Assembly: GCA_947258435.1 (NCBI GenBank)
Contig: CAMYID010000023.1
Span: 186,001 to 250,000, forward strand
Origin: an uncultured Alphaproteobacteria bacterium
GTDB taxonomy: Bacteria; Pseudomonadota; Alphaproteobacteria; UBA11222
Length of the DNA stretch: 64,000 bases
Direction of reading: 5' to 3'
Shown: in pieces, positions 32,611 to 42,938 of the stretch
Position numbering within the stretch: the stretch's first letter is position 1
Layout of the letters: every line of letters starts with the position of its first letter
Notes under the pieces: model-generated
Told to the model about the DNA's origin: nothing
Databases searched by the model: none
Seen by the model: only the letters and a program-made list of their open reading frames with translations
Translations under genes and position numbers: made by a program

Positions 32611-33653
32611 CGGGCAACCTGCGCATGCGTATCTGTCGCCGAAACGGAAATTTTTTCAAGCAACTCGGAAACCGCCGCTTCAACCCGTTCAACCGGCAGC
32701 GAAGTCATATGGCACTGATCCGACAGATGGTTATAGCCCGGCGCGCCGATAATTTCCCCAAAACTCTGCGTACCGCGCACGGCCATGGCATATGTGCCCC
32801 ATGGCCCATAGTGATTTTCACGGCTGGGCCCGAACAATCCGATTGTCGGCACACCTGCGGTCGCCGCCAGATGCATCAGCCCCGAATCATTGCCGATATA
32901 GAGCGTTGCGTGCCGTAAACAGGCATAGGCGGTCAGCAGGTCAATCTTGCCGACAAGATCGATGACCTGCCCTTTGGGTAACGCATTGACAAGCGGCGCG
33001 GCCATCGCCTGTTCACCAGGGCCGCCAAAAATGGCAATGCGTGCGCCGCTGAACGGCCCGGAGGACGCGATCAAACGCTGCGCAAGTGTAACAAAGCGGT
33101 CTATGGGCCATTGTTTGCCTACCCAGTTCGCCGTCGGTCCCAGGGCCAGCAGTGAACCGCCTTCCGGGCATAGTTCCGCAGCTCTGGCAATCCGTTCCGC
33201 ACCGCACCAAAGCCGTGGCTGGGGCGGCGCATCAAGGTGATAAGCCAAGCCGATCTGCACCACTTTATGCGCATCGCTTTGTTGTGAGCGATGAACCAGC
33301 CGCCTTTTGCACGAAAGCAGCCAGGCAATAGCCGAACCGCGCAAATCGACAATAATATCCCAGCGATGCAACAGGCATTGCAGCCAGAGCTTGCGCCAAT
33401 GCCCGGCAAGGGGGCGTTTATCAAGTGCAATAATCCGGTCAAGCCGCGGCATATCCTCAAACAAGGGCGCCGCTGCCGGCCCCGCCGCAACCGTAAAACG
33501 CGCGGTGCGATACTGATCCGCAAGCTGCGCAAGCAGGCCGCTCGATAAAATCGCGTCGCCAATCCGGTTGGAAGTGATAAAGAGAATTTTCATGCCGCGC
33601 TTACATCCTGCTCTTCTGACAGAAAGCGCAGGCTTTTGTTTGGTTGCAATCAC
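32607..33653 (-). CDS. Family 9 glycosyltransferase (heptosyltransferase-like)
   Basis: ILFITSNRIGDAILSSGLL, YIGNDSGLMHLAATAGVPTIGLFGPSR; start probably at an internal Met. Confidence 0.92.
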   Translation of the reverse strand: MIATKQKPALSVRRAGCKRGMKILFITSNRIGDAILSSGLLAQLADQYRTARFTVAAGPAAAPLFEDMPRLDRIIALDKRPLAGHWRKLWLQCLLHRWDIIVDLRGSAIAWLLSCKRRLVHRSQQSDAHKVVQIGLAYHLDAPPQPRLWCGAERIARAAELCPEGGSLLALGPTANWVGKQWPIDRFVTLAQRLIASSGPFSGARIAIFGGPGEQAMAAPLVNALPKGQVIDLVGKIDLLTAYACLRHATLYIGNDSGLMHLAATAGVPTIGLFGPSRENHYGPWGTYAMAVRGTQSFGEIIGAPGYNHLSDQCHMTSLPVERVEAAVSELLEKISVSATDTHAQVAR

Positions 33654-33751
33654 GCTTATCTGTTAGCAAAGAATATCAGCCTGATAGTAAGGCACCGATT
33701 GCTGAAACCGAATCTTGTCTTACAATCAGTTTAGCACATGCAACCTTTTAA

Positions 33752-34717
33752 ATGCGCGATGAACCAGAGCGGACGGCGATGACAGCGATGATATTTTGCA
33801 CCCTGAAAAATCGCGGTGTTCTGGAAATTTCCGGTCCCGACGCACGCGACTTCCTGCAGGGCATCATTTCCAATGATATCACCTCGCTTGGTCCGGACCA
33901 TGCCCTTTATGCCGCGCTGCTGACACCTCAAGGCAAATTTCTGTTCGACTTCTTTCTTATGGAGACAGAGGGCGGAATACTGCTCGATGGGGAACATGAC
34001 AGGATCGCTGCACTGGAAAAACGCCTCAAATTCTACAAATTACGGGCGGATGTCACGATTACCGATCGTCGTGATGAATATGACATTTATGCGCTGTTCG
34101 GCGACAATGCGGCCGATCTTGTTGGCTTGACGGACAAACCCGCCGCCGCGACTTCCGACATGGCGGGGCCGCGCTACGTTGATCCCCGGCTTGCGGCCAT
34201 GGGAGTGCGCTTTGCCCTGCGCCGTGACAGGCTAGCTGAGCTACAGGCAACATTCCCCGAACTGCCCGCGCTGCGCGCCGATGATGAGGGGTTGGCAGCC
34301 TATGACGCGTGGCGTATCACGAACGGCCTCGCCGATGGCAGCCGCGACATCGCCGTTGAAAAATACTTTCTGCTGGAGGCGAATTTCGACGCGCTGGCCG
34401 GCGTCGACTTCAAAAAGGGGTGCTATGTCGGGCAGGAACTCGTATCCCGAATGAAGCATCGCAATGCGGTGCGCAGACGCATTCTTCCGGTCAGCACCCA
34501 AGGCACGCTGCCAGCGCCACAAACACCGATTGTGACACAAGACGGGCGCGAGGCCGGCACATTGCTTACCGGTTCGGGCAATCGGGCACTGGCCTATCTT
34601 CGTCTGGAAAAGCTCGATCAGCCGCTTGCCGCGGGCGACGCATCCCTATGCGTTGAAATTCCCGCATGGCTGCGCCCCTTCATTGCCGACAGCCAGAATG
34701 GCGGAAGCGGCCAATGA
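33752..34717 (+). CDS. ygfZ: YgfZ/GcvT-domain folate-binding protein
   Basis: ISGPDARDFLQGIISNDI and the YgfZ signature KGCYVGQELVSRMKHR. Confidence 0.94.
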   Translation: MRDEPERTAMTAMIFCTLKNRGVLEISGPDARDFLQGIISNDITSLGPDHALYAALLTPQGKFLFDFFLMETEGGILLDGEHDRIAALEKRLKFYKLRADVTITDRRDEYDIYALFGDNAADLVGLTDKPAAATSDMAGPRYVDPRLAAMGVRFALRRDRLAELQATFPELPALRADDEGLAAYDAWRITNGLADGSRDIAVEKYFLLEANFDALAGVDFKKGCYVGQELVSRMKHRNAVRRRILPVSTQGTLPAPQTPIVTQDGREAGTLLTGSGNRALAYLRLEKLDQPLAAGDASLCVEIPAWLRPFIADSQNGGSGQ

Positions 34718-35289
34718 CACCGATCCGATGCCCCTGGCCGGGCCAGGACCCGCTTTATCTTGCCTATCATGATGAGGAATGGGGCGTGCCGGAACGGGAT
34801 GACCGGGCCTTGTTTGAAAAGCTGACGCTTGATGGATTTCAGGCCGGCCTGTCCTGGATCACGATATTACGCAAGCGTGAAGGTTTCCGGGCAGCCTTTG
34901 AAGGGTTCGACCCCGAGCTGATTGCCCGTTTCGACGCACAGAAGGTCACTACATTGCTGAATGACGCGAATATTGTCCGCCATCGTGGCAAAATCGATGC
35001 CACGATCGGCAATGCACAGGCCTATCTGAGGTTGATGGAAGGGGGCGGTTTTGCAAATTATCTGTGGCGATTTGTCGACCATCACCCCATACAGAATCGC
35101 TGGAAATCCCTGTCGGATGTGCCGGCGGCGACGGATTTGAGCACGGCCATCTCGAAAGATCTGAAAAAGCGTGGCTTCCGCTTTGTCGGCCCAACCGTCA
35201 TCTATGCCTTCATGCAGGCGGTCGGTATGGTGAATGACCATCTGGAAAGCTGTTTCCGCCATAAAGAATGTGCAGCGCTTGCCCATTGA
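34714..35289 (+). CDS. tag: DNA-3-methyladenine glycosylase I
   Basis: RCPWPGQDPLYLAYHDEEWGVPERDDRALFEKLTLDGFQAGLSWITILRKRE; ATGA overlap with ygfZ. Confidence 0.96.
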   Translation: MTPIRCPWPGQDPLYLAYHDEEWGVPERDDRALFEKLTLDGFQAGLSWITILRKREGFRAAFEGFDPELIARFDAQKVTTLLNDANIVRHRGKIDATIGNAQAYLRLMEGGGFANYLWRFVDHHPIQNRWKSLSDVPAATDLSTAISKDLKKRGFRFVGPTVIYAFMQAVGMVNDHLESCFRHKECAALAH

Positions 35290-35365
35290 GCAGGCCGTGC
35301 CACATAAACATCTGAAACGTGGCAATATCTGAACCGCAGCCAGATCCCACCAGCAGTTGTGGGCG

Positions 35366-36241
35366 TCAGGCAGCAACTTCGGGCGGAATGGCGTCCAGCG
35401 CTTCTTCAAGCTCAGCAAAGCTTGGCTGGATATGGCTTGGTACGCTGCCACGGCCGATCTCAACAGAAATCTGCGGTGCATTGCCATGCAGATGCGCAAC
35501 CAGCATATCGCGGATGATGTGATAAAATTGCGCGTCTTCCTCTTCGACCTGCGTCAGGCGCGAGGCAAACGGTCCGACAAACCCATATGCCAGAAACACC
35601 CCGAGAAAGGTTCCAACCAGCGCGCCACCGATCATCTTGCCCAGAACCTCGACCGGCTCATTGATACTGCCCATTGTCTTGATCACGCCAAGCACCGCCG
35701 CAACAATCCCGAGCGCGGGCAACGCATCTGCCATATTCTGCACAGCATGGGCAGGGCCATGCGCCTCATGATGGTGTTTTTCGATCTGCTTTTCGATCAT
35801 ATCCTCGACCTGATGCGGATCTTCAAGGTTCATCGTAATCATCCGCAAGGTGTCGCAGATCAGATCAAGCGCGAAATGATCCGCCATAATCTTGGGATAA
35901 TTTGAAAAAATAGCGCTTTCATGCGGGTTTTCGATATGCGACTCGAGCGCCATGGCACCCTTTGTCTTCATGGTTTTGGTCAACAGAAACAGCAGACACA
36001 GCAGATCGCGATAGTCATCCTCGCTCCATTTCGGACCACCGAAGATTTTCCCGAACCCGCCAGCCGTTTTTTTGATGATATCCATGCCGTTACTGATCAG
36101 AAAGGCGCCGACACCGGCACCCAGAATCATCATCAGTTCAAAAGGTGCGGCCTGCAGAATCGGCATTAATTTGCCGCCCGCCAGCAAAAAGCCACCGAAA
36201 ACCATCACAAACACGCAGACGATGCCGCCAATCGCAAGCAT
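35366..36241 (-). CDS. motA: Flagellar motor stator protein MotA
   Basis: MotA/TolQ/ExbB-type TM helices; 'ADALPALGIVAAVLGVIKTMGSINEPVEVLGKMIGGALVGTFLGVFLAYGF'. Confidence 0.94.
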   Translation of the reverse strand: MLAIGGIVCVFVMVFGGFLLAGGKLMPILQAAPFELMMILGAGVGAFLISNGMDIIKKTAGGFGKIFGGPKWSEDDYRDLLCLLFLLTKTMKTKGAMALESHIENPHESAIFSNYPKIMADHFALDLICDTLRMITMNLEDPHQVEDMIEKQIEKHHHEAHGPAHAVQNMADALPALGIVAAVLGVIKTMGSINEPVEVLGKMIGGALVGTFLGVFLAYGFVGPFASRLTQVEEEDAQFYHIIRDMLVAHLHGNAPQISVEIGRGSVPSHIQPSFAELEEALDAIPPEVAA

Positions 36242-36348
36242 AATTCACCGCTTAAATTACCGGGCCAAAATCAAGCCCATCCATATGCCACCCCCGCTAG
36301 CAGGGCATGGCATATGGTTAAGGGTGAATGCCTAATATTCGGCTAACG

Positions 36349-37197
36349 TCAGCTCTTGATCAGATCGCCAAATTGTTTGGCCATGGATTCCCCTATCCGG
36401 CCAACGCCCTGGCGCTGCTCGCGCCCGGCTGTCAGTGCGCCATCCACGGCAATCGCCTGACCGCTGACGAAGGTCGAATCATCGCTGGCCAGAAACAGCG
36501 CTGTCCTGGCGATGTCGGAGGGTAGTCCGGAACGCTTGATCGGCTGAAACTTGTCGAGCACATTCTCCATCAGCTTGGCACTCTGATCGGCAAGCTGCGT
36601 CGGCAGCCCCATACCGCGCCCGAAAATCGAGGTCGCAATCCCGCCCGGACAGATCGCATTGACGCGGATGTTGTCCTTGCCCAGCTCAAGCGCGACCGAC
36701 TTCGTCAGATGCACGACAGCCGCCTTGCAGGCGCTGTAAATATGCGGGCCAAACCCGCCTTGCAGTCCGGCTACGCTGGCGGTGCTGATGATACTTCCTG
36801 ACTTCTGTTCCTTCATGATCGGGGCGGCATATTTCATCCCGAGCACCACACCCTTCAAAAGGACCCCGACAGTCTTGTCGAATCCTTCCATATCAATTTC
36901 CTGAATTTCACCGGACACACCGCCAATGCCCGCATTATTGAAAATGCAGTCGAGCCGGCCGAATTTGGAAACCGCCAGATCCACGGCGCCCTTCACCTCT
37001 TCCTCCACACTGACATCTGTATGGTGATAAGCGAGATTGGAACCAAAATCGGCAGCCATCTGCGCACCTTTTTCATCCAGGATATCCGCGACAACGACTT
37101 TCGCGCCTTCTTCGAGAAAAAGCTCGACCGTTCCACGGCCCATCCCGCTTGTACCGCCGGTGATCACGGCAACCTTGCCGGCCATTCTTCCTGACAT
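36349..37197 (-). CDS. SDR family oxidoreductase
   Basis: KVAVITGGTSGMGRGTVELFLEEGAKVVVADI, YSACKAAV. Confidence 0.94.
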   Translation of the reverse strand: MSGRMAGKVAVITGGTSGMGRGTVELFLEEGAKVVVADILDEKGAQMAADFGSNLAYHHTDVSVEEEVKGAVDLAVSKFGRLDCIFNNAGIGGVSGEIQEIDMEGFDKTVGVLLKGVVLGMKYAAPIMKEQKSGSIISTASVAGLQGGFGPHIYSACKAAVVHLTKSVALELGKDNIRVNAICPGGIATSIFGRGMGLPTQLADQSAKLMENVLDKFQPIKRSGLPSDIARTALFLASDDSTFVSGQAIAVDGALTAGREQRQGVGRIGESMAKQFGDLIKS

Positions 37198-37313
37198 ATG
37201 TCCTGCTCCCTTGTGTCAATTTCAATTTGCCGTACCTTATCAGCTTGCATCCTAAAGTCAGAGTGCAATCAGCGCCGCAAACCAAACGCCATGAAGAGGG
37301 AAAATCCACCGTG

Positions 37314-37658
37314 ATGGGATATGACGAACCGCGCTTGACCGCCGCAATGTGGGTCAGCGCCCATATAAGGCGCTGCATGTCGGTCGGCATCCCGGCGGTG
37401 CTTGTGCAGCGGGGCGATGATCAGGCCGGCACCGTTCTGATAAAATGGAACCGGTTTTCAGGCGGCTGTCAGGTGTTGACCCCGACCCGCGACAGCGATG
37501 GGCGACGGATCTGGATTCGCGGTACGGGCGAGGATGCGGTCGATGAACAAACAGCCGATGCCTATGTCGCCCGGCAACTGAAAAACGACCCGGATCTCTG
37601 GGTGCTTGAAATTGAGGATTTCGACGGTCGTTACGAGCTTGGGGAACCAATCAGATAA
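37314..37658 (+). CDS. DUF1491 family protein
   Basis: RLTAAMWVSAHIRRCMSVGIPAVLVQRGDDQAGTVLIKWNR; ATG at 37314. Confidence 0.88.
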   Translation: MGYDEPRLTAAMWVSAHIRRCMSVGIPAVLVQRGDDQAGTVLIKWNRFSGGCQVLTPTRDSDGRRIWIRGTGEDAVDEQTADAYVARQLKNDPDLWVLEIEDFDGRYELGEPIR

Positions 37659-37689
37659 CAAGTAATAGCCGCAGCCGGCGGCCAAAAAT

Positions 37690-38517
37690 GTGTGGGAACC
37701 GATCATGGATCTAGGGATTGCAGGAAAAACAGTACTCGTCACCGGCAGCAGCCGCGGCACGGGAGAAGCGATTGCACAGGGCTTTGCCGCTGAAGGCGCG
37801 CATATACTGGTGCATGGGCTCGCGCGCGGCGATGCCGAACCGGTTGCCGCCGCCCTCAATGAGGCGGGCCATAAGGCAAGCGCCATCGGTGGCGATATCA
37901 CGACCGAGGCGGGCGCCGCCGCGGCGGCGGAAGACGCGCTTGCCGCCGCTGCGGGCAGGATCGATATCCTGATCAACAATTACGGCACGGGAGAGCGCGG
38001 CTTCTGGTTCGATGAAAGAACAGACAGCAATGCCTGGATCGATGTTTATCAGAAGAATGTTCTGTCGGCGATGCGTATGATCCGCACACTGACACCGCAG
38101 ATGAAAATGCGCGGATGGGGCCGCATCATTCAGCTTGGTACCATCGGTTCAACCATGCCAAACGCCCGGATGCCGCACTATTATGCCTCCAAAGGCGCGC
38201 TGGCGAATATGACCGTCAGCCTGATGCTGGAATTGGCGGAAACCGGCATCACCGTGAATACAGTCAGCCCCGGCCTGATCAAAACCCGCGAAGTCGAAGC
38301 CATGTACCGCAAAATTGCGGCAGAGCGCGATTGGGGCGATGACTGGCGCGAAATTGAACGGCATGTGATGCGCGAGTTCATGGGCAACCCGACAGGCCGC
38401 ATCGCGCTGACGTCGGAAGTCGCCGATCTTGTCCTTTTCCTTGCCAGCGACCGTGCCGCGATGATCAACGGCATGAATATCCGCATTGATGGCGGCGGCG
38501 CACGCATGGTGAGCTAA
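37690..38517 (+). CDS. SDR family oxidoreductase
   Basis: GKTVLVTGSSRGTGEAIAQGFAAEGAHILVHG, YYASKGAL. Confidence 0.94.
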   Translation: MWEPIMDLGIAGKTVLVTGSSRGTGEAIAQGFAAEGAHILVHGLARGDAEPVAAALNEAGHKASAIGGDITTEAGAAAAAEDALAAAAGRIDILINNYGTGERGFWFDERTDSNAWIDVYQKNVLSAMRMIRTLTPQMKMRGWGRIIQLGTIGSTMPNARMPHYYASKGALANMTVSLMLELAETGITVNTVSPGLIKTREVEAMYRKIAAERDWGDDWREIERHVMREFMGNPTGRIALTSEVADLVLFLASDRAAMINGMNIRIDGGGARMVS

Positions 38518-38524
38518 CCGCAAA

Positions 38525-39184
38525 ATGAAGGAGACGACGATGCTCACAATCTGGGGGCGGCGTAATTCCTACAATGTTCAAAAGGCGTTATGGGCTGCGG
38601 ACGAACTGGCACTTGAATACCGCCATGTCGATGCGGGCGGCGATGCCGGGCTACTCGACACACCGGAATTTCTGGCCATGAACCCGCATGGGCGCGTACC
38701 CGTTATTCAGGATGGGGATAACATCGTCTGGGAATCCCATTACGTGGTCCGTTATCTTGCAGCGAAATTTGGCAATGGCACACTGTGGGCTGAAGATCCG
38801 GGCGAACGCGCACAGGCCGAACAATGGATGGACTGGACGGTCGCAACCCTTGAACGCGAAGTGCTGGGCATATTCTGGCGGCTTGTCCGCACACCCGCCG
38901 ATATGCAGGACCAAAAAGCAATCAATGTGCATGTGGCAAACAGCGCGCGCTGTTATGAATTGCTTGATAAACGGCTGGACGACCGGGACTGGCTTGCCGA
39001 TTCCCGGTTCACAATGGGCGATATTCCGGCGGGCACAACGCTTTACCGCTATTTTGAAATGGAGATTGAGCGGCCAGCCATACCCAATGTGCGCAGCTGG
39101 TACGAAAGATTATCCGAACGCCCGGCCTATCAGAAAAATGTTATGCGGCCGTTCGACGAACTGCGCGGTAAACTTTCTTTCTGA
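38525..39184 (+). CDS. Glutathione S-transferase family protein
   Basis: LTIWGRRNSYNVQKALWAADELALEYRHVDAGGD...NPHGRVPVIQDGDNIVWES. Confidence 0.94.
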   Translation: MKETTMLTIWGRRNSYNVQKALWAADELALEYRHVDAGGDAGLLDTPEFLAMNPHGRVPVIQDGDNIVWESHYVVRYLAAKFGNGTLWAEDPGERAQAEQWMDWTVATLEREVLGIFWRLVRTPADMQDQKAINVHVANSARCYELLDKRLDDRDWLADSRFTMGDIPAGTTLYRYFEMEIERPAIPNVRSWYERLSERPAYQKNVMRPFDELRGKLSF

Positions 39185-39252
39185 ACCGGGGCAAAGTCAG
39201 ACCAAATCAAGCACGCAATAAGGGCTGCCGCTGACCGGCAGCCGGTTATTGT

Positions 39253-40272
39253 TCAGTCACCAACCGTCCAGGTATTACCGTCCCTGAGCAGGTTGTTAAG
39301 CTGTGCGCCCGGGTGCCTGCTTTCTTCGGCCTCGACCTGCCCCAGAAGACCGCTTTCATAGCTTTCCACCGGATCGCAATAGAGCACGCCAATGGCCACC
39401 GGGAATTCCGGCGCGCTCATCCGAGCGAGCAACCCGGCAATGATACGGTTCTTTTCGTCATGGACGAGAATGTCATCTTCAGTGACGCCGTTCTCTCCGA
39501 TCGTGACGACTTCCAGGGTCAATGTCTTGGGATCAAGACGAAGCCCCTTATCCTTTTCTTTTCCGAACAGAAGCGGCTTGCCGTCTTCCACCGCGATCTG
39601 GGTTTCAGCAGCCGTTTTCTTTGCGGTGAATTGCTCGAATGCGCCATCATTATAAACGACGCAATTCTGAATAATCTCCACCATCGACGCCCCTTTATGG
39701 GCATGAGCGCGGGTCAGCACTTCCGTCAGATGTTTCTGCGAAATATCGATACCCCGGGCAACGAAACGTGCGCCCGCGCCAAGCGAGAACTGCAACGCAT
39801 TGGCAGGCTGGTCAACCGAACCCTGCGGTGTGGAAGGCGAACGCGTACCAACCCGCGATGTGGGCGAATACTGCCCCTTTGTCAGGCCATAAATCTCGTT
39901 ATTGAACAGCAGATACTGCACATCCACATTCCGGCGCAGCAAATGGAACAGATGGTTCCCACCGATGCTGAGCGAATCCCCATCGCCCCCGACGACCCAG
40001 ACATCGAGTTCGGGATTGGAGAGCTTAACGCCGGTCGCAAATGCCGCTGCGCGTCCATGGATCGTGTGAAATCCGTAGGAGTTCACATAATAGGGGAACC
40101 GCGCGGCGCAGCCGATGCCGGAAACGAACACCGTGTTGTCCGGCGAGGCACCAATATCGGCCAATGTCTTCTGAACACCTTTCAGAATGGCATAGTCACC
40201 ACAGCCAGGGCACCAGCGCACCTCCTGATCGGTCGCAAAGTCGGCGGGGGTTAATTTGGTCGGGGCGTTCAT
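39253..40272 (-). CDS. korB: 2-oxoacid:ferredoxin oxidoreductase subunit beta (KorB-like)
   Basis: RWCPGCGDYAILKGVQKTL, GIGCAARFPYYVNSYGFHTIHGRAAAFATG, TPP motif GDGDSLSIGGNH. Confidence 0.92.
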   Translation of the reverse strand: MNAPTKLTPADFATDQEVRWCPGCGDYAILKGVQKTLADIGASPDNTVFVSGIGCAARFPYYVNSYGFHTIHGRAAAFATGVKLSNPELDVWVVGGDGDSLSIGGNHLFHLLRRNVDVQYLLFNNEIYGLTKGQYSPTSRVGTRSPSTPQGSVDQPANALQFSLGAGARFVARGIDISQKHLTEVLTRAHAHKGASMVEIIQNCVVYNDGAFEQFTAKKTAAETQIAVEDGKPLLFGKEKDKGLRLDPKTLTLEVVTIGENGVTEDDILVHDEKNRIIAGLLARMSAPEFPVAIGVLYCDPVESYESGLLGQVEAEESRHPGAQLNNLLRDGNTWTVGD

Positions 40273-40355
40273 CTACCTCAAGCTCCCTATTCGCACTTCT
40301 TATAATTTCTTTCGGCAGCCGCGCTCGGCACAGCGGCGCGGACACATTACATCGC

Positions 40356-42245
40356 CTATTCGGCGGCTTTCGCCTGCGGCAGGCTTTGCTGAATAGCCTC
40401 TTCGATCTCAACGATCTTGAGCGGCTGCCCGGAAACCTTGTTCAGCCCTTCGGCCGGCACCAGCAGTTCCGCACGCAGCAATGTCCGCAGTTGACCTGTA
40501 TTCATTTCCGCAACGATCACCTTGTCATAGCTACGCAGAAGCTCACCCAGATTGCGCGGCAACGGCCAGATATAGCGCAGATGAATATGCGACACGTCAT
40601 AGCCCTGATCGCGCATGTTCGATACGCCGCGATTGATCGGCCCGTAGGTCGATCCCCAGCCAACGATGGCAAGCTTGCCGCCTGGCGCGCCAAGTTCCAC
40701 ATCCTGCTCGGGAATATCATCAGCGATCTGGTCGATCTTCTGATGCCGCGCATCCGTCATCTTCTGATGGTTGGCGGGCTCATAGGAAATATTGCCGCTG
40801 TCATAGTCACGCTCGATCCCGCCAATGCGGTGCATCAGCCCCGGTGTGCCGGGCACCGCCCAGGGGCGCGCCAATGTTTCAGGATCGCGCAGAAACGGGT
40901 GGAATCCTTCCGGATCGGTCCGCTTTTCCTTCGGGAACGGCGTATATGTCGTCATATCGGGGATCAGCCAGGGTTCTGCCGCATTGGCGATATAACCGTC
41001 CGACAATAATGTCACGGGCGTCATATATTTGGTTGCGATACGCACCGCCTCGATTGCTGTGTCAAATGCATCACCGGGTGAGCGTACAGACAGCACCGGC
41101 ATCGGCGCATCGGCATTACGTCCGTAAACAGACAGATAAAGATCCGACTGTTCAGTCTTCGTCGGCATGCCTGTGGACGGCCCTGCCCGCTGCGTATTCA
41201 CAACGATAAGCGGCAGTTCGGTTGCAATCGCAAGGCCGATGGCTTCAGTCTTCAGAGCAACACCGGGACCGGAACTTGCGGTAATGCCAAGCTTGCCTGC
41301 ATAGGAACCGCCGATCGCCGCGCAAACGGCCGCGATTTCATCTTCCGCCTGAAAGGTAACGACGCCGAATTCCTTCAGTCCGGCCAGCACATGCAGGACA
41401 GGCGATGAAGGCGTAATCGGATAGGAAGCAAGCAGCATTTCAAGCCCGGCAAGCTGCGTGCCCGCAAGCAATCCCCAGGACAGCGCCTCGCTTCCCTGTA
41501 CAAGCCGGTATTCCCCAGGCTCGATCTCCGCCTGACCGACGGTGAATTTAGTCGCTTCGCCACTGATTTCGGCGGTTTCGCCAAAGGCGTGACCGGCTTT
41601 CAGCGCGGCGATATTGGCTTCGGCCACTTCGGGTGCCTTGCCGCCGAATTTGCCCTGCAGCCAATCGACCGTAGGTTGCGGATCGCGGTCATACATCCAG
41701 TAGACAAGACCAAGCGTCCACATATTCTTGCAGCGCAGCGCCTCTTTCTGCGACAGGCCAAGCGGCTTCGCCACATCCAGTGTCATGCTGGAAATATCGA
41801 TTTCCATCAGCTGATACTGCGCCAGCGAACCATCCTGCCGCGGATCCGCCGCATAACCTGCTTTCGTCAGGTTACGTTCGGTAAAGCTGCCCGAATCGAG
41901 AATAACCAAACCGCCCTCGCGCAGATTGGCAATGCTGACTTTCAATGCCGCCGGATTCATCGCCACCAGCACATCATACTGATCGCCCGATGTCTTGATC
42001 ACCCGCGAGCCGAAATTGATCTGAAAGGCAGATACGCCAAAGGTCGTACCGACCGGCGCCCTAATTTCAGCCGGAAAATCGGGAAATGTCGCCAGATCGT
42101 TGCCAGCCAGTGCCGCTGCCGAAGAAAACTGGCTGCCGGTCAATTGCATGCCATCGCCTGAATCCCCGGCGAACCGGACCACGACGGAGTCGATCTGCTT
42201 CCGCTGACTATCGGGGGAACCCGAACTCGCGACTGAACCTTCCAT
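40356..42245 (-). CDS. korA: 2-oxoacid:acceptor oxidoreductase subunit alpha (fused gamma-alpha, KorA-like)
   Basis: VVRFAGDSGDGMQLTGSQFSSAAALAGNDLATFPDFPAEIRAPVGTTFGVSAFQI, YPITPSSPVLHVLA. Confidence 0.92.
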   Translation of the reverse strand: MEGSVASSGSPDSQRKQIDSVVVRFAGDSGDGMQLTGSQFSSAAALAGNDLATFPDFPAEIRAPVGTTFGVSAFQINFGSRVIKTSGDQYDVLVAMNPAALKVSIANLREGGLVILDSGSFTERNLTKAGYAADPRQDGSLAQYQLMEIDISSMTLDVAKPLGLSQKEALRCKNMWTLGLVYWMYDRDPQPTVDWLQGKFGGKAPEVAEANIAALKAGHAFGETAEISGEATKFTVGQAEIEPGEYRLVQGSEALSWGLLAGTQLAGLEMLLASYPITPSSPVLHVLAGLKEFGVVTFQAEDEIAAVCAAIGGSYAGKLGITASSGPGVALKTEAIGLAIATELPLIVVNTQRAGPSTGMPTKTEQSDLYLSVYGRNADAPMPVLSVRSPGDAFDTAIEAVRIATKYMTPVTLLSDGYIANAAEPWLIPDMTTYTPFPKEKRTDPEGFHPFLRDPETLARPWAVPGTPGLMHRIGGIERDYDSGNISYEPANHQKMTDARHQKIDQIADDIPEQDVELGAPGGKLAIVGWGSTYGPINRGVSNMRDQGYDVSHIHLRYIWPLPRNLGELLRSYDKVIVAEMNTGQLRTLLRAELLVPAEGLNKVSGQPLKIVEIEEAIQQSLPQAKAAE

Positions 42246-42598
42246 TAGTCTTAACTACCCTGCGTACCGCACGTTTGAGACTTTCTATGGCCCCAATAAC
42301 CGAGCTGTTATCCATCACAGAACCAGGTTCCCGTCGCCCGGAAACCGGCGCTTCCTCCGTTCCTACTATACGTGCTTTGCACGCCGCTACCGCAACGATT
42401 TTTCCGGCATAGGGACAGATTACTCATTTATGAGCATTTTATGCCATCTCGATGACATTTGCACATAACTAAGGCAGCAAATAACAAGCGAAGGGCCGGT
42501 TTGCAACCAGGCGATTCGCAGAAGCGGCGCAAAACCGCCTGACCTGCAACAGCGCAAGCTGCATTGAGAAAACGCAACCTGCCATGACAGGCTCCGGA

Positions 42599-42823
42599 TC
42601 AGGGGCGCATAAAGACCTGATCGCCATCGGGATCGAGATTATCGATATGAAACTGCAGCTCGCTGGCGATATCGGCGAGGGGCCGGTTCTTGCGGTAGAG
42701 ATTCAAAACCTCTTCAAGAAATGCACGCCCCAGCACATCGGCAGGAATTCTGTGCACCTGCGCCTCGCTCAGCGCCGCTGTCATTTTCTGCCGGGCAATT
42801 TCATTTGCGCTGGCCATGGCCAA
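42599..42823 (-). CDS. Small conserved-looking hypothetical protein
   Basis: Short ORF in a gap between same-strand genes; no recognised domain. Confidence 0.45.
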   Translation of the reverse strand: MAMASANEIARQKMTAALSEAQVHRIPADVLGRAFLEEVLNLYRKNRPLADIASELQFHIDNLDPDGDQVFMRP

Positions 42824-42938
42824 GCTCCGTCAGATTCCGCACTAAAGATCGCCTTTTTGTGCGAGAGCCGCGCGGCAAAGGCAATCGGGCATTAAGCCGC
42901 AGCAGCCGATAAACCCGAAAGTTGCTGAAGCGCTGCCG

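Noticed and set aside
35366-36241. Orphan motA (no motB beside it) as a novelty
   Set aside because: Solitary motA genes are common in Alphaproteobacteria; not unusual enough to report.
39223-39243. GGCTGCCG/CGGCAGCC hairpin as a terminator between convergent GST and korB genes
   Set aside because: Good stem, but no convincing T tract on either strand.
40041-41009. 322-aa ORF on the + strand
   Set aside because: Antisense across the korB-korA junction; no domain signal.
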